A stretch of DNA of 64,000 nucleotides, from contig NW_027437465.1 of NCBI RefSeq assembly GCF_964204645.1, forward strand, positions 1 to 64,000, in the 5' to 3' direction. Position 1 is the stretch's first letter. Every line of letters starts with the position of its first letter. The notes beneath the pieces were generated by a model. It worked only from the letters and a program-made list of their open reading frames with translations. It did not search any database and was not told where the DNA came from. Shown here one piece after another: positions 41,076 through 55,000 of this stretch. Both the position numbers and the translations under genes were made by a program. Origin of the DNA: Tubulanus polymorphus (lineage: Eukaryota > Nemertea > Palaeonemertea > Tubulaniformes > Tubulanidae).

Positions 41076-44000
41076 TTAAGCAGTTTTCTCATCAAATTCT
41101 CCCCGTATCGGAAAAATGAAAATGTCGATGCGCCAAAAAAGCGCCCAAATCGACGGGAAAAGCACATTTCGACCCGAAAACGTCGTTCAGCGCGAGAAAA
41201 GACGTTTTCTCATCAAATTCTCCCAGTATCGGAAAAATGAAAATGTCTTTGCGCCAGAAAAGCGCTCAAATCGACGGGAAAAGCACATTTCGACCCGAAA
41301 ACGTCGTTCAGCGCGAGAAAAGACGTTTGCTCATCAAATTCTCCCCGTATCGGAAAAACGAAAATGTCGATGCGCGAAAGCGCTCAAATCGACGGGAAAA
41401 GCACATTTCGACCCGAAAACGTCGTTCAGCGCGAGAAAAGACTTTTTCTCATCAAATTCTCCCCGTATCGGAAAAACGAAAATGTCGATGCGCGAAAGCG
41501 CTCAAATCGACGGGAAAAGCACATTTCGACCCGAAAACGTCGTTCAGCGCGAGAAAAGCAGTCTTCTCATCAAATTCTCCCAGTATCGGAAAAATGAAAA
41601 TGTCGATGCGCCAGAAAAGCGCTCAAATCGACAGCAAAAGCACATTTCGACCCGTAAAACGTCGTTCAGCGCGAGAAAAAAATTTTTCTCATCAAATTCT
41701 CCCCGTATCCGAAAAATGAAAATGTCGATGCGCGAAAGCGCTCAAATCGACGGGAGAAGCACATTTCGACCCGAAAACGTCGTTCAGCGCGAGAAAAGAC
41801 GTTTTCTCATCAAATTCTCACCATATCGGAAAAATGAAAATGTCGATGCGCCAAAAAAGCGCTCAAATCGACGGGAAAAGCACTTTTCGACCCGAAAACG
41901 TCGTTCAGCGCGAGAAAAGCAGTCTTCTCATCAAATTCTCCCAGTATCGGAAAAATGAAAATGTCGATGCGCCAGAAAAGCGCTCAAATCGACAGCAAAA
42001 GCACATTTCGACCCGTAAAACGTCGTTCAGCGCGAGAAAAAAATTTTTCTCATCAAATTCTCCCCGTATTGGAAAAACGAAAATGTCGATGCGCGAAAGC
42101 GCTCAAATCGACGGGAAAAGCACATTTCGACCCGAAAACGTCGTTCAGCGCGAGAAAAGACGTTTTCTCATCAAATTCTCACTTTATCGGAAAAATAAAA
42201 ATGTCGATGCGCGAAAGCGCTCAAATCGACGGGAAAAGCACATTTCGCCCCGAAAACGTCATTCAGCGCGAGAAAAGACCTTTTCTCATCAAATTCTCCC
42301 CGTATCGGAAAAACGAAAATGTCGATGCGCGAAAGCGCTCAAATCGACGGGAAAAGCACATTTCGACCCGAAAACGTCGTTCAGCGCGAGAAAAGACGTT
42401 TTCTCATCAAATTCTCACCATATCGGAAAAATGAAAATGTCGATGCGCCAAAAAAGCGCTCAAATCGACGGGAAAAGCACTTTTCGACCCGAAAACGTCG
42501 TTCAGCGCGAGAAAAGCAGTTTTCTCATCAAATTCTCCCCGTATCGGAAAAACGAAAATGTCGATGCGTGAAAGCGCTCAAATCGACGGGAAAAGCACAT
42601 TTCGACCCGAAAACGTCGTTCAGCGCGAGAAAAGACTTTTTCTCAACAAATTCTCCCCGTATCGGAAAAACGAAAATGTCGATGCGCGAAAGCGCTCAAA
42701 TCGACGGGAAAAGCACATTTCGACCCGAAAACGTCGCTCAGCGCGAGAAAAGCAGTCTTCTCATCAAATTCTCCCAGTATCGGAAAAATGAAAATGTCGA
42801 TGCGCCAGAAAAGCGCTCAAATCGACGGGAAAAGCACATTTCGACCCGTAAAACGTCGTTCAGCGCGAGAAAAAAATTTTTCTCATCAAATTCTCCCCGT
42901 ATTGGAAAAACGAAAATGTCGATGCGCGAAAGCGCTCAAATCGACGGGAAAAGCACTTTTCGACCCGAAAACGTCGTTCAGCGCGAGAAAAGACGTTTTC
43001 TCATCAAATTCTCACTTTATCGGAAAAATGAAAATGTCGATGCGCGAAAGCGCTCAAATCGACGGGAAAAGCACATTTCGCCCCGAAAACGTCGTTCAGC
43101 GCGAGAAAAGACGTTTTCTCATCAAATTCTCCCCGTATCGGAAAAACGAAAATGTCGATGCGCGAAAGCGCTCAAATCGACGGGAAAAGCACATTTCGAC
43201 CCGAAAACGTCGTTCAGCGCGAGAAAAGTCGTTTGCTCATCAAATTCTCCCCGTATCGGAAAAACGAAAATGTCGATGCGCGAAAGCGCTCAAATCGACG
43301 GGAAAAGCACATTTCGACCCGAAAACGTCGTTCAGCGCGAGAAAAGCAGTCTTCTCATCAAATTCTCCCAGTATCGGAAAAATGAAAATGTCGATGCGCC
43401 AGAAAAGCGCTCAAATCGACGGGAAAAGCACATTTCGACCCGAAAACGTCGTTCAGCGCGAGAAAATTCGTTTGCTCATCAAATTCTCCCCGTATCGGAA
43501 AAACGAAAATGTCGATGCGCGAAAGCGCTCAAATCGACGGGAAAAGCACATTTCGACCCGAAAACGTCGTTCAGCGCGAGAAAAGACGTTTTCTCATCAA
43601 ATTCTCCCCGTAGCAGAAAAACGAAAATGTTAATGCGCCAGAAAAGCGCTCAAATCGACAGGAAAAGCACATTTCGACCCGAAAACGTCGTTCAGCGCGA
43701 GAAAAGACGTTTTCTCATCAAATTCTCCCCGTATCGGAAAAATGAAAATGTCGATGCGCAAGAAAAGCGCTCAAATCGACGGGAAAAGCACATTTCGACC
43801 CGAAAACGTCGTTCAGCGCGAGAAAAGACGTTTTCTCATCAAATTCTCACTTTATCGGAAAAATGAAAATGTCGATGCGCGAAAGCGCTCAAATCGACGG
43901 GAAAAGCACATTTCGACCCGAAAACATCGTTCAGTGCGAGAAAAGACCTTTTCTCATCAAATTCTCCCCGTATCGGAAAAACGAAAATGTCGATGCGCGA

Positions 44001-45139
44001 AAGCGCTCAAATCGACGGGAAAAGCACTTTTCGACCCGAAAACGACGTTCAGCGCGAGAAAAGCAGTTTTCTCATCAAATTCTCCCCGTATCGGAAAAAC
44101 GAAAATGTCGATGCGCGAAAGCGCTCAAATCGACGGGAAAAGCACATTTTGACCCGAAAACGTCGTTCAGCGCGAGAAAAGACGTTTTCTCATCAAATTC
44201 TCCCCGTATCGGAAAAATGAAAATGTCGATGCGCAAGAAAAGCGCTCAAATCGACGGGAAAAGCATATTTCGACCCGAAAACGACGTTCAGCGCGAGAAA
44301 AGCAGTTTTCTCATCAAATTCTCCCCGTATCGGAAAAACGAAAATGTCGATGCGCGAAAGCGCTCAAATCGACGGGAAAAGCACATTTCGACCCGAAAAC
44401 GTCGTTCAGCGCGAGAAAAGACTTTTTCTCATCAAATTCTCCCCGTATCGGAAAAACGATGTCGACGCGCGAAAGCGATCAAATCGACGGGAAAAGCACA
44501 TTTCGACCCGAAAACGTCGTTCAGCGCGAGAAAAGACTTTTTCTCATCAAATTCTCCCCGTATCGGAAAAACGAAAATGTCGATGCGCAAAAGCGCTCAA
44601 ATCGACAGGAAAAGCTCATTTCGACCCGAAAACATCGTTCAGCGCGAGATAAGCAGTTTTCTCATCAAATTCTCCCCGTATCGGAAAAATGAAAATGTCG
44701 ATGCGCCAGAAAAGCGCTCAAATCGACGGGAAAAGCACATTTCGACCCGAAAACGTCGTTCAGCGCGAGAAAAGTCGTTTGCTCATCAAATTCTCCCCGT
44801 ATCGGAAAAACGAAAATGTCGATGCGCGAAAGCGCTCAAATCGACGGGAAAAGCACATTTCGACCCGAAAACGTCGTTCAGCGCGAGAAAAGACGTTTTC
44901 TCATCAAATTCTCCCCGTATCCGAAAAATGAAAATGTCGATGCGCGAAAGCGCTCAAATCGACGGGAGAAGGACATTTCGACCCGGAAACGTCGTTCAGC
45001 GCGAGAAAAGACGTTTTCTCATCAAATTCTCCCAGTATCGGAAAAATGAAAATGTCGATGCGCCAGAAAAGCGCTCAAATCGACGGGAAAAGCACATTTC
45101 GACCCGTAAAACGTCGTTCAGCGCGAGAAAAGACGTTTT

Positions 45140-48100
45140 CTCATCAAATTCTCCCCGTATCGGAAAAACGAAAATGTCGATGCGCGAAAGCGCTCAAATC
45201 GACGGGAAAAGCACATTTCGACCCGAAAACGTCGTTCAGCGCGAGATAAGCAGTTTTCTCATCAAATTCTCCCCGTATCGGAAAAATGAAAATGTCGATG
45301 CGCCAAAAAAGCGCCCAAATCGACGGGAAAAGCACATTTCGACCCGAAAACGTCGTTCAGCGCGAGAAAAAGACGTTTTCTCATCAAATTCTCCCAGTAT
45401 CGGAAAATGAAAATGTCGATGCGCCAGAAAAGCGCTCAAATCGACGGGAAAAGCACATTTCGACCCGAAAACGTCGTTCAGCGCGAGAAAAGTCGTTTGC
45501 TCATCAAATTCTCCCCGTATCGGAAAAACGAAAATGTCGATGCGCGAAAGCGCTCAAATCGACGGGAAAAGCACATTTCGACCCGAAAACGTCGTTCAGC
45601 GCGAGAAAAGACGTTTTCTCATCAAATTCTCCCCGTATCCGAAAAATGAAAATGTCGATGCGCGAAAGCGCTCAAATCGACGGGAGAAGGACATTTCGAC
45701 CCGAAAACGTTGTTCAGCGCGAGAAAAGACGTTTTCTCATCAAATTCTCCCCGTAGCAGAAAAACGAAAATGTCAATGCGCCAGAAAAGCGCTCAAATCG
45801 ACAGGAAAAGCACATTTCGACCCGAAAACGTCGTTCAGCGCGAGAAAAGACGTTTTCTCAGCAAATTCTCCCCGTATCGGAAAAATGAAAATGTCGATGC
45901 GCCAGAAAAGCGCTCAAATCGACGGGAAAAGCACACTTCGACCCGTAAAACGTCGTTCAGCGCGAGAAAAGACGTTTTCTCATCAAATTCTCACTTTATC
46001 GGAAAAATGAAAATGTCGATGCGCGAAAGCGCTCAAATCGACGGGAAAAGCCTATTTCGACCCGAAAACATCGTTCAGTGCGAGAAAAGACCTTTTCTCA
46101 TCAAATTCTCCCCGTATCGGAAAAACGAAAATGTCGATGCGCGAAAGCGCTCAAATCGACGGGAAAAGCACATTTCGACCCGAAAACGTCATTCAGCGCG
46201 AGAAAAGACGTTTTCTCATCAAATTCTCCCCGTATCCGAAAAATGAAAATGTCGATGCGCGAAAGCGCTCAAATCGACGGGAGAAGCACATTTCCACCCG
46301 AAAACGTCGTTCAGCGCGAGAAAAGACGTTTTCTCATCAAATTCTCCCCGTATCGGAAAAATGAAAATGTCGATGCAAAACGTCGTTCAGCGCGAGAAAA
46401 GACTTTTTCTCATCAAATTCTCCCCGTATCGGAAAAACGAAAATGTCGATGCGCGAAAGCGCTCAAATCGACGGGAGAAGGACATTTCGACCCGAAAACG
46501 TCGTTCAGCGCGAGAAAAGACGTTTTCTCATCAAATTCTCCCAGTATCGGAAAAATGAAAATGTCGATGCGCCAGAAAAGCGCTCAAATCGACGGGAAAA
46601 GCACATTTCGACCCGTAAAACGTCGTTCAGCGCGAGAAAAGACGTTTTCTCATCAAATTCTCCCCGTATCGGAAAAACGAAAATGTCGATGCGCGAAAGC
46701 GCTCAAATCGACGGGAAAAGCACATTTCGACCCGAAAACGTCGTTCAGCGCGAGATAAGCAGTTTTCTCATCAAATTCTCCCCGTATCGGAAAAATGAAA
46801 ATGTCGATGCGCCAAAAAAGCGCCCAAATCGACGGGAAAAGCACATTTCGACCCGAAAACGTCGTTCAGCGCGAGAAAAAGACGTTTTCTCATCAAATTC
46901 TCCCAGTATCGGAAAAATGAAAATGTCGATGCGCCAGAAAAGCGCTCAAATCGACGGGAAAAGCACATTTCGACCCGAAAACGTCGTTCAGCGCGAGAAA
47001 AGTCGTTTGCTCATCAAATTCTCCCCGTATCGGAAAAACGAAAATGTCGATGCGCGAAAGCGCTCAAATCGACGGGAAAAGCACATTTCGACCCGAAAAC
47101 GTCGTTCAGCGCGAGAAAAGACGTTTTCTCATCAAATTCTCCCCGTATCCGAAAAATGAAAATGTCGATGCGCGAAAGCGCTCAAATCGACGGGAGAAGG
47201 ACATTTCGACCCGAAAACGTTGTTCAGCGCGAGAAAAGACGTTTTCTCATCAAATTCTCCCCGTAGCAGAAAAACGAAAATGTCAATGCGCCAGAAAAGC
47301 GCTCAAATCGACAGGAAAAGCACATTTCGACCCGAAAACGTCGTTCAGCGCGAGAAAAGACGTTTTCTCATCAAATTCTCCCCGTATCGGAAAAATGAAA
47401 ATGTCGATGCGCCAGAAAAGCGCTCAAATCGACGGGAAAAGCACACTTCGACCCGTAAAACGTCGTTCAGCGCAAGAAAAGACGTTTTCTCATCAAATTC
47501 TCACTTTATCGGAAAAATGAAAATGTCGATGCGCGAAAGCGCTCAAATCGACGGGAAAAGCCTATTTCGACCCGAAAACATCGTTCAGTGCGAGAAAAGA
47601 CCTTTTCTCATCAAATTCTCCCCGTATCGGAAAAACGAAAATGTCGATGCGCGAAAGCGCTCAAATCGACGGGAAAAGCACATTTCGACCCGAAAACGTC
47701 GTTCAGCGCGAGAAAAGACGTTTTCTCATCAAATTCTCCCCGTATCCGAAAAATGAAAATGTCGATGCGCGAAAGCGCTCAAATCGACGGGAGAAGCACA
47801 TTTCGACCCGAAAACGTCGTTCAGCGCGAGAAAAGACGTTTTCTCATCAAATTCTCCCCGTATCGGAAAAATGAAAATGTCGATGCAAAACGTCGTTCAG
47901 CGCGAGAAAAGACTTTTTCTCATCAAATTCTCCCCGTATCGGAAAAACGAAAATGTCGATGCGCGAAAGCGCTCAAATCGACGGGAAAAGCACATTTCGA
48001 CCCGAAAACGTCGTTCAGCGCGAGAAAAGCAGTCTTCTCATCAAATTCTCCCAGTATCGGAAAAATGAAAATGTCGATGCGCCAGAAAAGCGCTCAAATC

Positions 48101-49020
48101 GACGGGAAAAGCACATTTCGACCCGTAAGACGTCGTTCAGCGCGAGAAAAGACTTTTTCTCATCAAATTCTCCCCGTATCGGAAAAACGAAAATGTCGAT
48201 GCGCGAAAGCGCTCAAATCGACGGGAAAAGCACATTTCGACCCGAAAACGTCGTTCAGCGCGAGAAAAGTCGTTTGCTCATCAAATTCTCCCCGTATCGG
48301 AAAAACGAAAATGTCGATGCGCGAAAGCGCTCAAATCGACGGGAGAAGGACATTTCGACCCGAAAACGTTGTTCAGCGCGAGAAAAGACGTTTTCTCATC
48401 AAATTCTCCCCGTAGCAGAAAAACGAAAATGTCAATGCGCCAGAAAAGCGCTCAAATCGACAGGAAAAGCACATTTCGACCCGAAAACGTCGTTCAGCGC
48501 GAGAAAAGACGTTTTCTCATCAAATTCTCCCCGTATCGGAAAAATGAAAATGTCGATGCGCCAGAAAAGCGCTCAAATCGACGGGAAAAGCACACTTCGA
48601 CCCGTAAAACGTCGTTCAGCGCGAGAAAAGACGTTTTCTCATCAAATTCTCACTTTATCGGAAAAATGAAAATGTCGATGCGCGAAAGCGCTCAAATCGA
48701 CGGGAAAAGCCTATTTCGACCCGAAAACATCGTTCAGTGCGAGAAAAGACCTTTTCTCATCAAATTCTCCCCGTATCGGAAAAACGAAAATGTCGATGCG
48801 CGAAAGCGCTCAAATCGACGGGAAAAGCACATTTCGACCCGAAAACGTCGTTCAGCGCGAGAAAAGACGTTTTCTCATCAAATTCTCCCCGTATCCGAAA
48901 AATGAAAATGTCGATGCGCGAAAGCGCTCAAATCGACGGGAGAAGCACATTTCGACCCGAAAACGTCGTTCAGCGCGAGAAAAGACGTTTTCTCATCAAA
49001 TTCTCCCCGTATCGGAAAAA
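45140..49020. repeat. Triplicated block, 1,510- and 1,149-bp spacing
   Basis: A block containing a CGTAGCAGAAAAACG unit, a GCACACTTCG unit, a GCCTATTTCG unit and the short deleted unit occurs three times. Equivalent points are 45,710, 47,220 and 48,369 (spacing 1,510 then 1,149). The shorter second spacing reflects a few fewer units in the third copy. Single-base differences such as GCAAATTC at 45,861 against the usual TCAAATTC separate the copies. Confidence 0.8.
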
Positions 49021-52000
49021 TGAAAATGTCGATGCAAAACGTCGTTCAGCGCGAGAAAAGACTTTTTCTCATCAAATTCTCCCCGTATCGGAAAAACGAA
49101 AATGTCGATGCGCGAAAGCGCTCAAATCGACGGGAAAAGCACATTTCGACCCGAAAACGTCGTTCAGCGCGAGAAAAGCAGTCTTCTCATCAAATTCTCC
49201 CAGTATCGGAAAAATGAAAATGTCGATGCGCCAGAAAAGCGCTCAAATCGACGGGAAAAGCACACTTCGACCCGTAAAACGTCGTTCAGCGCGAGAAAAG
49301 ACGTTTTCTCATCAAATTCTCACTTTATCGGAAAAATGAAAATGTCGATGCGCCAGAAAAGCGCTCAAATCGACGGGAAAAGCACATTTCGACCCGTAAG
49401 ACGTCGTTCAGCGCGAGAAAAGTCTTTTTCTCATCAAATTCTCCCCGTATCGGAAAAACGAAAATGTCGATGCGCGAAAGCGCTCAAATCGACGGGAAAA
49501 GCACATTTCGCCCCGAAAACGTCGTTCAGCGCGAGAAAAGTCGTTTGCTCATCAAATTCTCCCCGTATCGGAAAAACGAAAATGTCGATGCGCGAAAGCG
49601 CTCAAATCGACGGGAAAAGCACATTTCGACCCGAAAACGTCGTTCAGCGCGAGAAAAGACTTTTTCTCATCAAATTCTCCCCGTATCGGAAAAACGATGT
49701 CGATGCGCGAAAGCGATCAAATCGACGGGAAAAGCACATTTCGACCCGAAAACGTCGTTCAGCGTGAGAAAAGACTTTTTCTCATCAAATTCTCCCCGTA
49801 TCGGAAAAACGAAAATGTCGATGCGCAAAAGCGCTCAAATCGACGGGAAAAGCTCATTTCGACCCGAAAACATCGTTCAGCGCGAGATAAGCAGTTTTCT
49901 CATCAAATTCTCCCCGTATCGGAAAAATGAAAATGTCGATGCGCCAAAGAAGCGCCCAAATCGACGGGAAAAGCACATTTCGACCCGAAAACGTCGTTCA
50001 GCGCGAGAAAAGACTTTTTCTCATCAAATTCTCCCCGTATCGGAAAAAACGAAAATATCGATGCGCCAGAAAAGCGCTCAAATCGACGGGAAAAGCACAT
50101 TTCGACCCGAAAACGTCGTTCAGCGCGAGAAAAGACGTTTTCTCATCAAATTCTCCCCGTATCGGAAAAATGAAAATGTCGATGCGCCAAAGAAGCGCCC
50201 AAATCGACGGGAAAAGCACATTTCGACCCGAAAACGTCGTTCAGCGCGAGAAAAGACTTTTTCTCATCAAATTCTCCCGTATCGGAAAAAACGAAAATAT
50301 CGATGCGCCAGAAAAGCGCTCAAATCGACGGGAAAAGCACATTTCGACCCGAAAACGTCGTTCAGCGCGAGAAAAGACGTTTTCTCATCAAATTCTCCCC
50401 GTATCCGAAAAATGAAAATGTCGATGCGCGAAAGCGCTCAAATCGACGGGAGAAGCACATTTCGACCCGAAAACGTCGTTCAGCGCGAGAAAAGACGTTT
50501 TCTCATCAAATTCTCCCCGTATCGGAAAAATGAAAATGTCGATGCAAAACGTCGTTCAGAGCGAGAAAAGACTTTTTCTCATCAAATTCTCCCCGTATCG
50601 GAAAAACGAAAATGTCGATGCGCGAAAGCGCTCAAATCGACGGGAAAAGCACATTTCGACCCGAAAACGTCGTTCAGCGCGAGAAAAGCAGTCTTCTCAT
50701 CAAATTCTCCCCGTATCGGAAAAATGAAAATGTCGATGCGCCAAAGAAGCGCCCAAATCGACGGGAAAAGCACATTTCGACCCGAAAACGTCGTTCAGCG
50801 CGAGAAAAGACGTTTTCTCATCAAATTCTCCCCGTATCGGAAAAAACGAAAATGTCGAGGCGCCAGAAAAGCGCTCAAATCGACGGGAAAAGCACATTTC
50901 GACCCGAAAACGTCGTTCAGCGCGAGAAAAGACGTTTTCTCATCAAATTCTCCCCGTATCCGAAAAATGAAAATGTCGATGCGCGAAAGCGCTCAAATCG
51001 ACGGGAGAAGCACATTTCGACCCGAAAACGTCGTTCAGCGCGAGAAAAGACGTTTTCTCATCAAATTCTCCCCGTATCCGAAAAATGAAAATGTCGATGC
51101 AAAACGTCGTTCAGCGCGAGAAAAGACTTTTTCTCATCAAATTCTCCCCGTATCGGAAAAACGAAAATGTCGATGCGCGAAAGCGCTCAAATCGACGGGA
51201 AAAGCACATTTCGACCCGAAAACGTCGTTCAGCGCGAGAAAAGCAGTCTTCTCATCAAATTCTCCCAGTATCGGAAAAATGAAAATGTCGATGCGCCAGA
51301 AAAGCGCTCAAATCGACGGGAAAAGCACATTTCGACCCGTAAGACGTCGTTCAGCGCGAGAAAAGACTTTTTCTCATCAAATTCTCCCCGTATCGGAAAA
51401 ACGAAAATGTCGATGCGCGAAAGCGCTCAAATCGACGGGAAAAGCACATTTCGACCCGAAAACGTCGTTCAGCGCGAGAAAAGACGTTTTCTCATCAAAT
51501 TCTCCCCGTATCGGAAAAACGAAAATGTCGATGCGCGAAAGCGCTCAAATCGACGGGAAAAGCACATTTCGACCCGAAAACGTCGTTCAGCGCGAGAAAA
51601 GACTCTTTCTCATCAAATTCTCCCCGTATCGGAAAAACGAAAATGTCGATGCGCAAAAGCGCTCAAATCGACGGGAAAAGCTCATTTCGACCCGAAAACA
51701 TCGTTCAGCGCAAGATAAGCAGTTTTCTCATCAAATTCTCCCCGTATCGGAAAAATGAAAATTTCGATGCGCCAAAGAAGCGCCCAAATCGACGGGAAAA
51801 GCACATTTCGACCCGAAAACGTCGTTCAGCGCGAGAAAAGACGTTTTCTCATCAAATTCTCCCCGTATCGGAAAAAACGAAAATATCGATGCGCCAGAAA
51901 AGCGCTCAAATCGACGGGAAAAGCACATTTCGACCCGAAAACGTCGTTCAGCGCGAGAAAAGACGTTTTCTCATCAAATTCTCCCCGTATCGGAAAAATG

Positions 52001-55000
52001 AAAATGTCGATGCAAAACGTCGTTCAGCGCGAGAAAAGACTTTTTCACATCAAATTCTCCCCGTATCGGAAAAACGAAAATGTCGATGCGCGAAAGCGCT
52101 CAAATCGACGGGAAAAGCACATTTCGACCCGAAAACGTCGTTCAGCGCGAGAAAAGCAGTCTTCTCATCAAATTCTCCCAGTATCGGAAAAATGAAAATG
52201 TCGATGCGCCAGAAAAGCGCTCAAATCGACGGGAAAAGCACATTTCGACCCGTAAAACGTCGTTCAGCGCGAGAAAATAATTTTTCTTATCAAATTCTCC
52301 CCGTATCGGAAAAACGAAAATGTCGATGCGCGAAAGCGCTCAAATCGACGGGAAAAGCACATTTCGACCCGAAAACGTCGTTCAGCGCGAGATAAGCAGT
52401 TTTCTCATCAAATTCTCCCCGTATCGGAAAAATGAAAATGTCGATGCGCCAAAAAAGCGCCCAAATCGACGGGAAAAACACATTTCGACCCGAAAACGTC
52501 GTTCAGCGCGAGAAAAGACGTTTTCTCATCAAATTCTCCCAGTATCGGAAAAATGAAAATGTCGATGCGCCAGAAAAGCGCTCAAATCGACGGGAAAAGC
52601 ACATTTCGACCCGAAAACGTCGTTCAGCGCGAGAAAAGACGTTTTCTCATCAAATTCTCCCCGTATCCGAAAAATGAAAATGTCGATGCGCGAAAGCGCT
52701 CAAATCGACGGGAGAAGCACATTTCGACCCGAAAACGTCGTTCAGCGCGAGAAAAGACGTTTTCTCATCAAATTCTCCCCGTATCGGAAAAATGAAAATG
52801 TCGATGCAAAACGTAGTTCAGAGCGAGAAAAGACTTTTTCTCATCAAATTCTCCCCGTATCGGAAAAACGAAAATGTCGATGCGCGAAAGCGCTCAAATC
52901 GACGGGAAAAGCACATTTCGACCCGAAAACGTCGTTCAGCGCGAGAAAAGCAGTCTTCTCATCAAATTCTCCCCGTATCGGAAAAATGAAAATGTCGATG
53001 CGCCAAAGAAGCGCCCAAATCGACGGGAAAAGCACATTTCGACCCGAAAACGTCGTTCAGCGCGAGAAAAGCAGTCTTCTCATCAAATTCTCCCAGTATC
53101 GGAAAAATGAAAATGTCGATGCGCCAGAAAAGCGCTCAAATCGACGGGAAAAGCACATTTCGACCCGTAAGACGTCGTTCAGCGCGAGAAAAGACTTTTT
53201 CTCATCAAATTCTCCCCGTATCGGAAAAACGAAAATGTCGATGCGCGAAAGCGCTCAAATCGACGGGAAAAGCACATTTCGACCCGAAAACGTCGTTCAG
53301 CGCGAGAAAAGACGTTTTCTCATCAAATTCTCCCCGTATCGGAAAAACGAAAATGTCGATGCGCGAAAGCGCTCAAATCGACGGGAAAAGCACATTTCGA
53401 CCCGAAAACGTCGTTCAGCGCGAGAAAAGACTCTTTCTCATCAAATTCTCCCCGTATCGGAAAAACGAAAATGTCGATGCGCAAAAGCGCTCAAATCGAC
53501 GGGAAAAGCTCATTTCGACCCGAAAACATCGTTCAGCGCAAGATAAGCAGTTTTCTCATCAAATTCTCCCCGTATCGGAAAAATGAAAATTTCGATGCGC
53601 CAAAGAAGCGCCCAAATCGACGGGAAAAGCACATTTCGACCCGAAAACGTCGTTCAGCGCGAGAAAAGACGTTTTCTCATCAAATTCTCCCCGTATCGGA
53701 AAAAACGAAAATATCGATGCGCCAGAAAAGCGCTCAAATCGACGGGAAAAGCACATTTCGACCCGAAAACGTCGTTCAGCGCGAGAAAAGACGTTTTCTC
53801 ATCAAATTCTCCCCGTATCGGAAAAATGAAAATGTCGATGCAAAACGTCGTTCAGCGCGAGAAAAGACTTTTTCACATCAAATTCTCCCCGTATCGGAAA
53901 AACGAAAATGTCGATGCGCGAAAGCGCTCAAATCGACGGGAAAAGCACATTTCGACCCGAAAACGTCGTTCAGCGCGAGAAAAGCAGTCTTCTCATCAAA
54001 TTCTCCCAGTATCGGAAAAATGAAAATGTCGATGCGCCAGAAAAGCGCTCAAATCGACGGGAAAAGCACATTTCGACCCGTAAAACGTCGTTCAGCGCGA
54101 GAAAATAATTTTTCTTATCAAATTCTCCCCGTATCGGAAAAACGAAAATGTCGATGCGCGAAAGCGCTCAAATCGACGGGAAAAGCACATTTCGACCCGA
54201 AAACGTCGTTCAGCGCGAGATAAGCAGTTTTCTCATCAAATTCTCCCCGTATCGGAAAAATGAAAATGTCGATGCGCCAAAAAAGCGCCCAAATCGACGG
54301 GAAAAACACATTTCGACCCGAAAACGTCGTTCAGCGCGAGAAAAGACGTTTTCTCATCAAATTCTCCCAGTATCGGAAAAATGAAAATGTCGATGCGCCA
54401 GAAAAGCGCTCAAATCGACGGGAAAAGCACATTTCGACCCGAAAACGTCGTTCAGCGCGAGAAAAGACGTTTTCTCATCAAATTCTCCCCGTATCCGAAA
54501 AATGAAAATGTCGATGCGCGAAAGCGCTCAAATCGACGGGAGAAGCACATTTCGACCCGAAAACGTCGTTCAGCGCGAGAAAAGACGTTTTCTCATCAAA
54601 TTCTCCCCGTATCGGAAAAATGAAAATGTCGATGCAAAACGTAGTTCAGAGCGAGAAAAGACTTTTTCTCATCAAATTCTCCCCGTATCGGAAAAACGAA
54701 AATGTCGATGCGCGAAAGCGCTCAAATCGACGGGAAAAGCACATTTCGACCCGAAAACGTCGTTCAGCGCGAGAAAAGCAGTCTTCTCATCAAATTCTCC
54801 CCGTATCGGAAAAATGAAAATGTCGATGCGCCAAAGAAGCGCCCAAATCGACGGGAAAAGCACATTTCGACCCGAAAACGTCGTTCAGCGCGAGAAAAGA
54901 CGTTTTCTCATCAAATTCTCCCCGTATCGGAAAAAACGAAAATGTCGAGGCGCCAGAAAAGCGCTCAAATCGACGGGAAAAGCACATTTCGACCCGAAAA

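Larger units (their letters stand above)
10480..45000. repeat. Satellite zone B (higher-order repeat of diverged unit types)
   Basis: Units alternate between recognisable types: GAAA-junction units with loops GCAG, GACT, GACC or GTCG, and CAGAAAA-junction units (first at about 11,358) that carry CCCGTAAAACG and the loop AAAT. The ends before TATCGG differ in parallel (ccag, actt, acca). The types recur in a set order about every 593-597 bp (five units), for example equivalent positions 13,617, 14,211 and 14,808, or 18,372, 18,967 and 19,564; one interval, 19,564 to 20,398, is 834 bp (seven units). That is a higher-order repeat with unit gain and loss. The end boundary, where zone C variants take over, is approximate. 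Confidence 0.8.
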
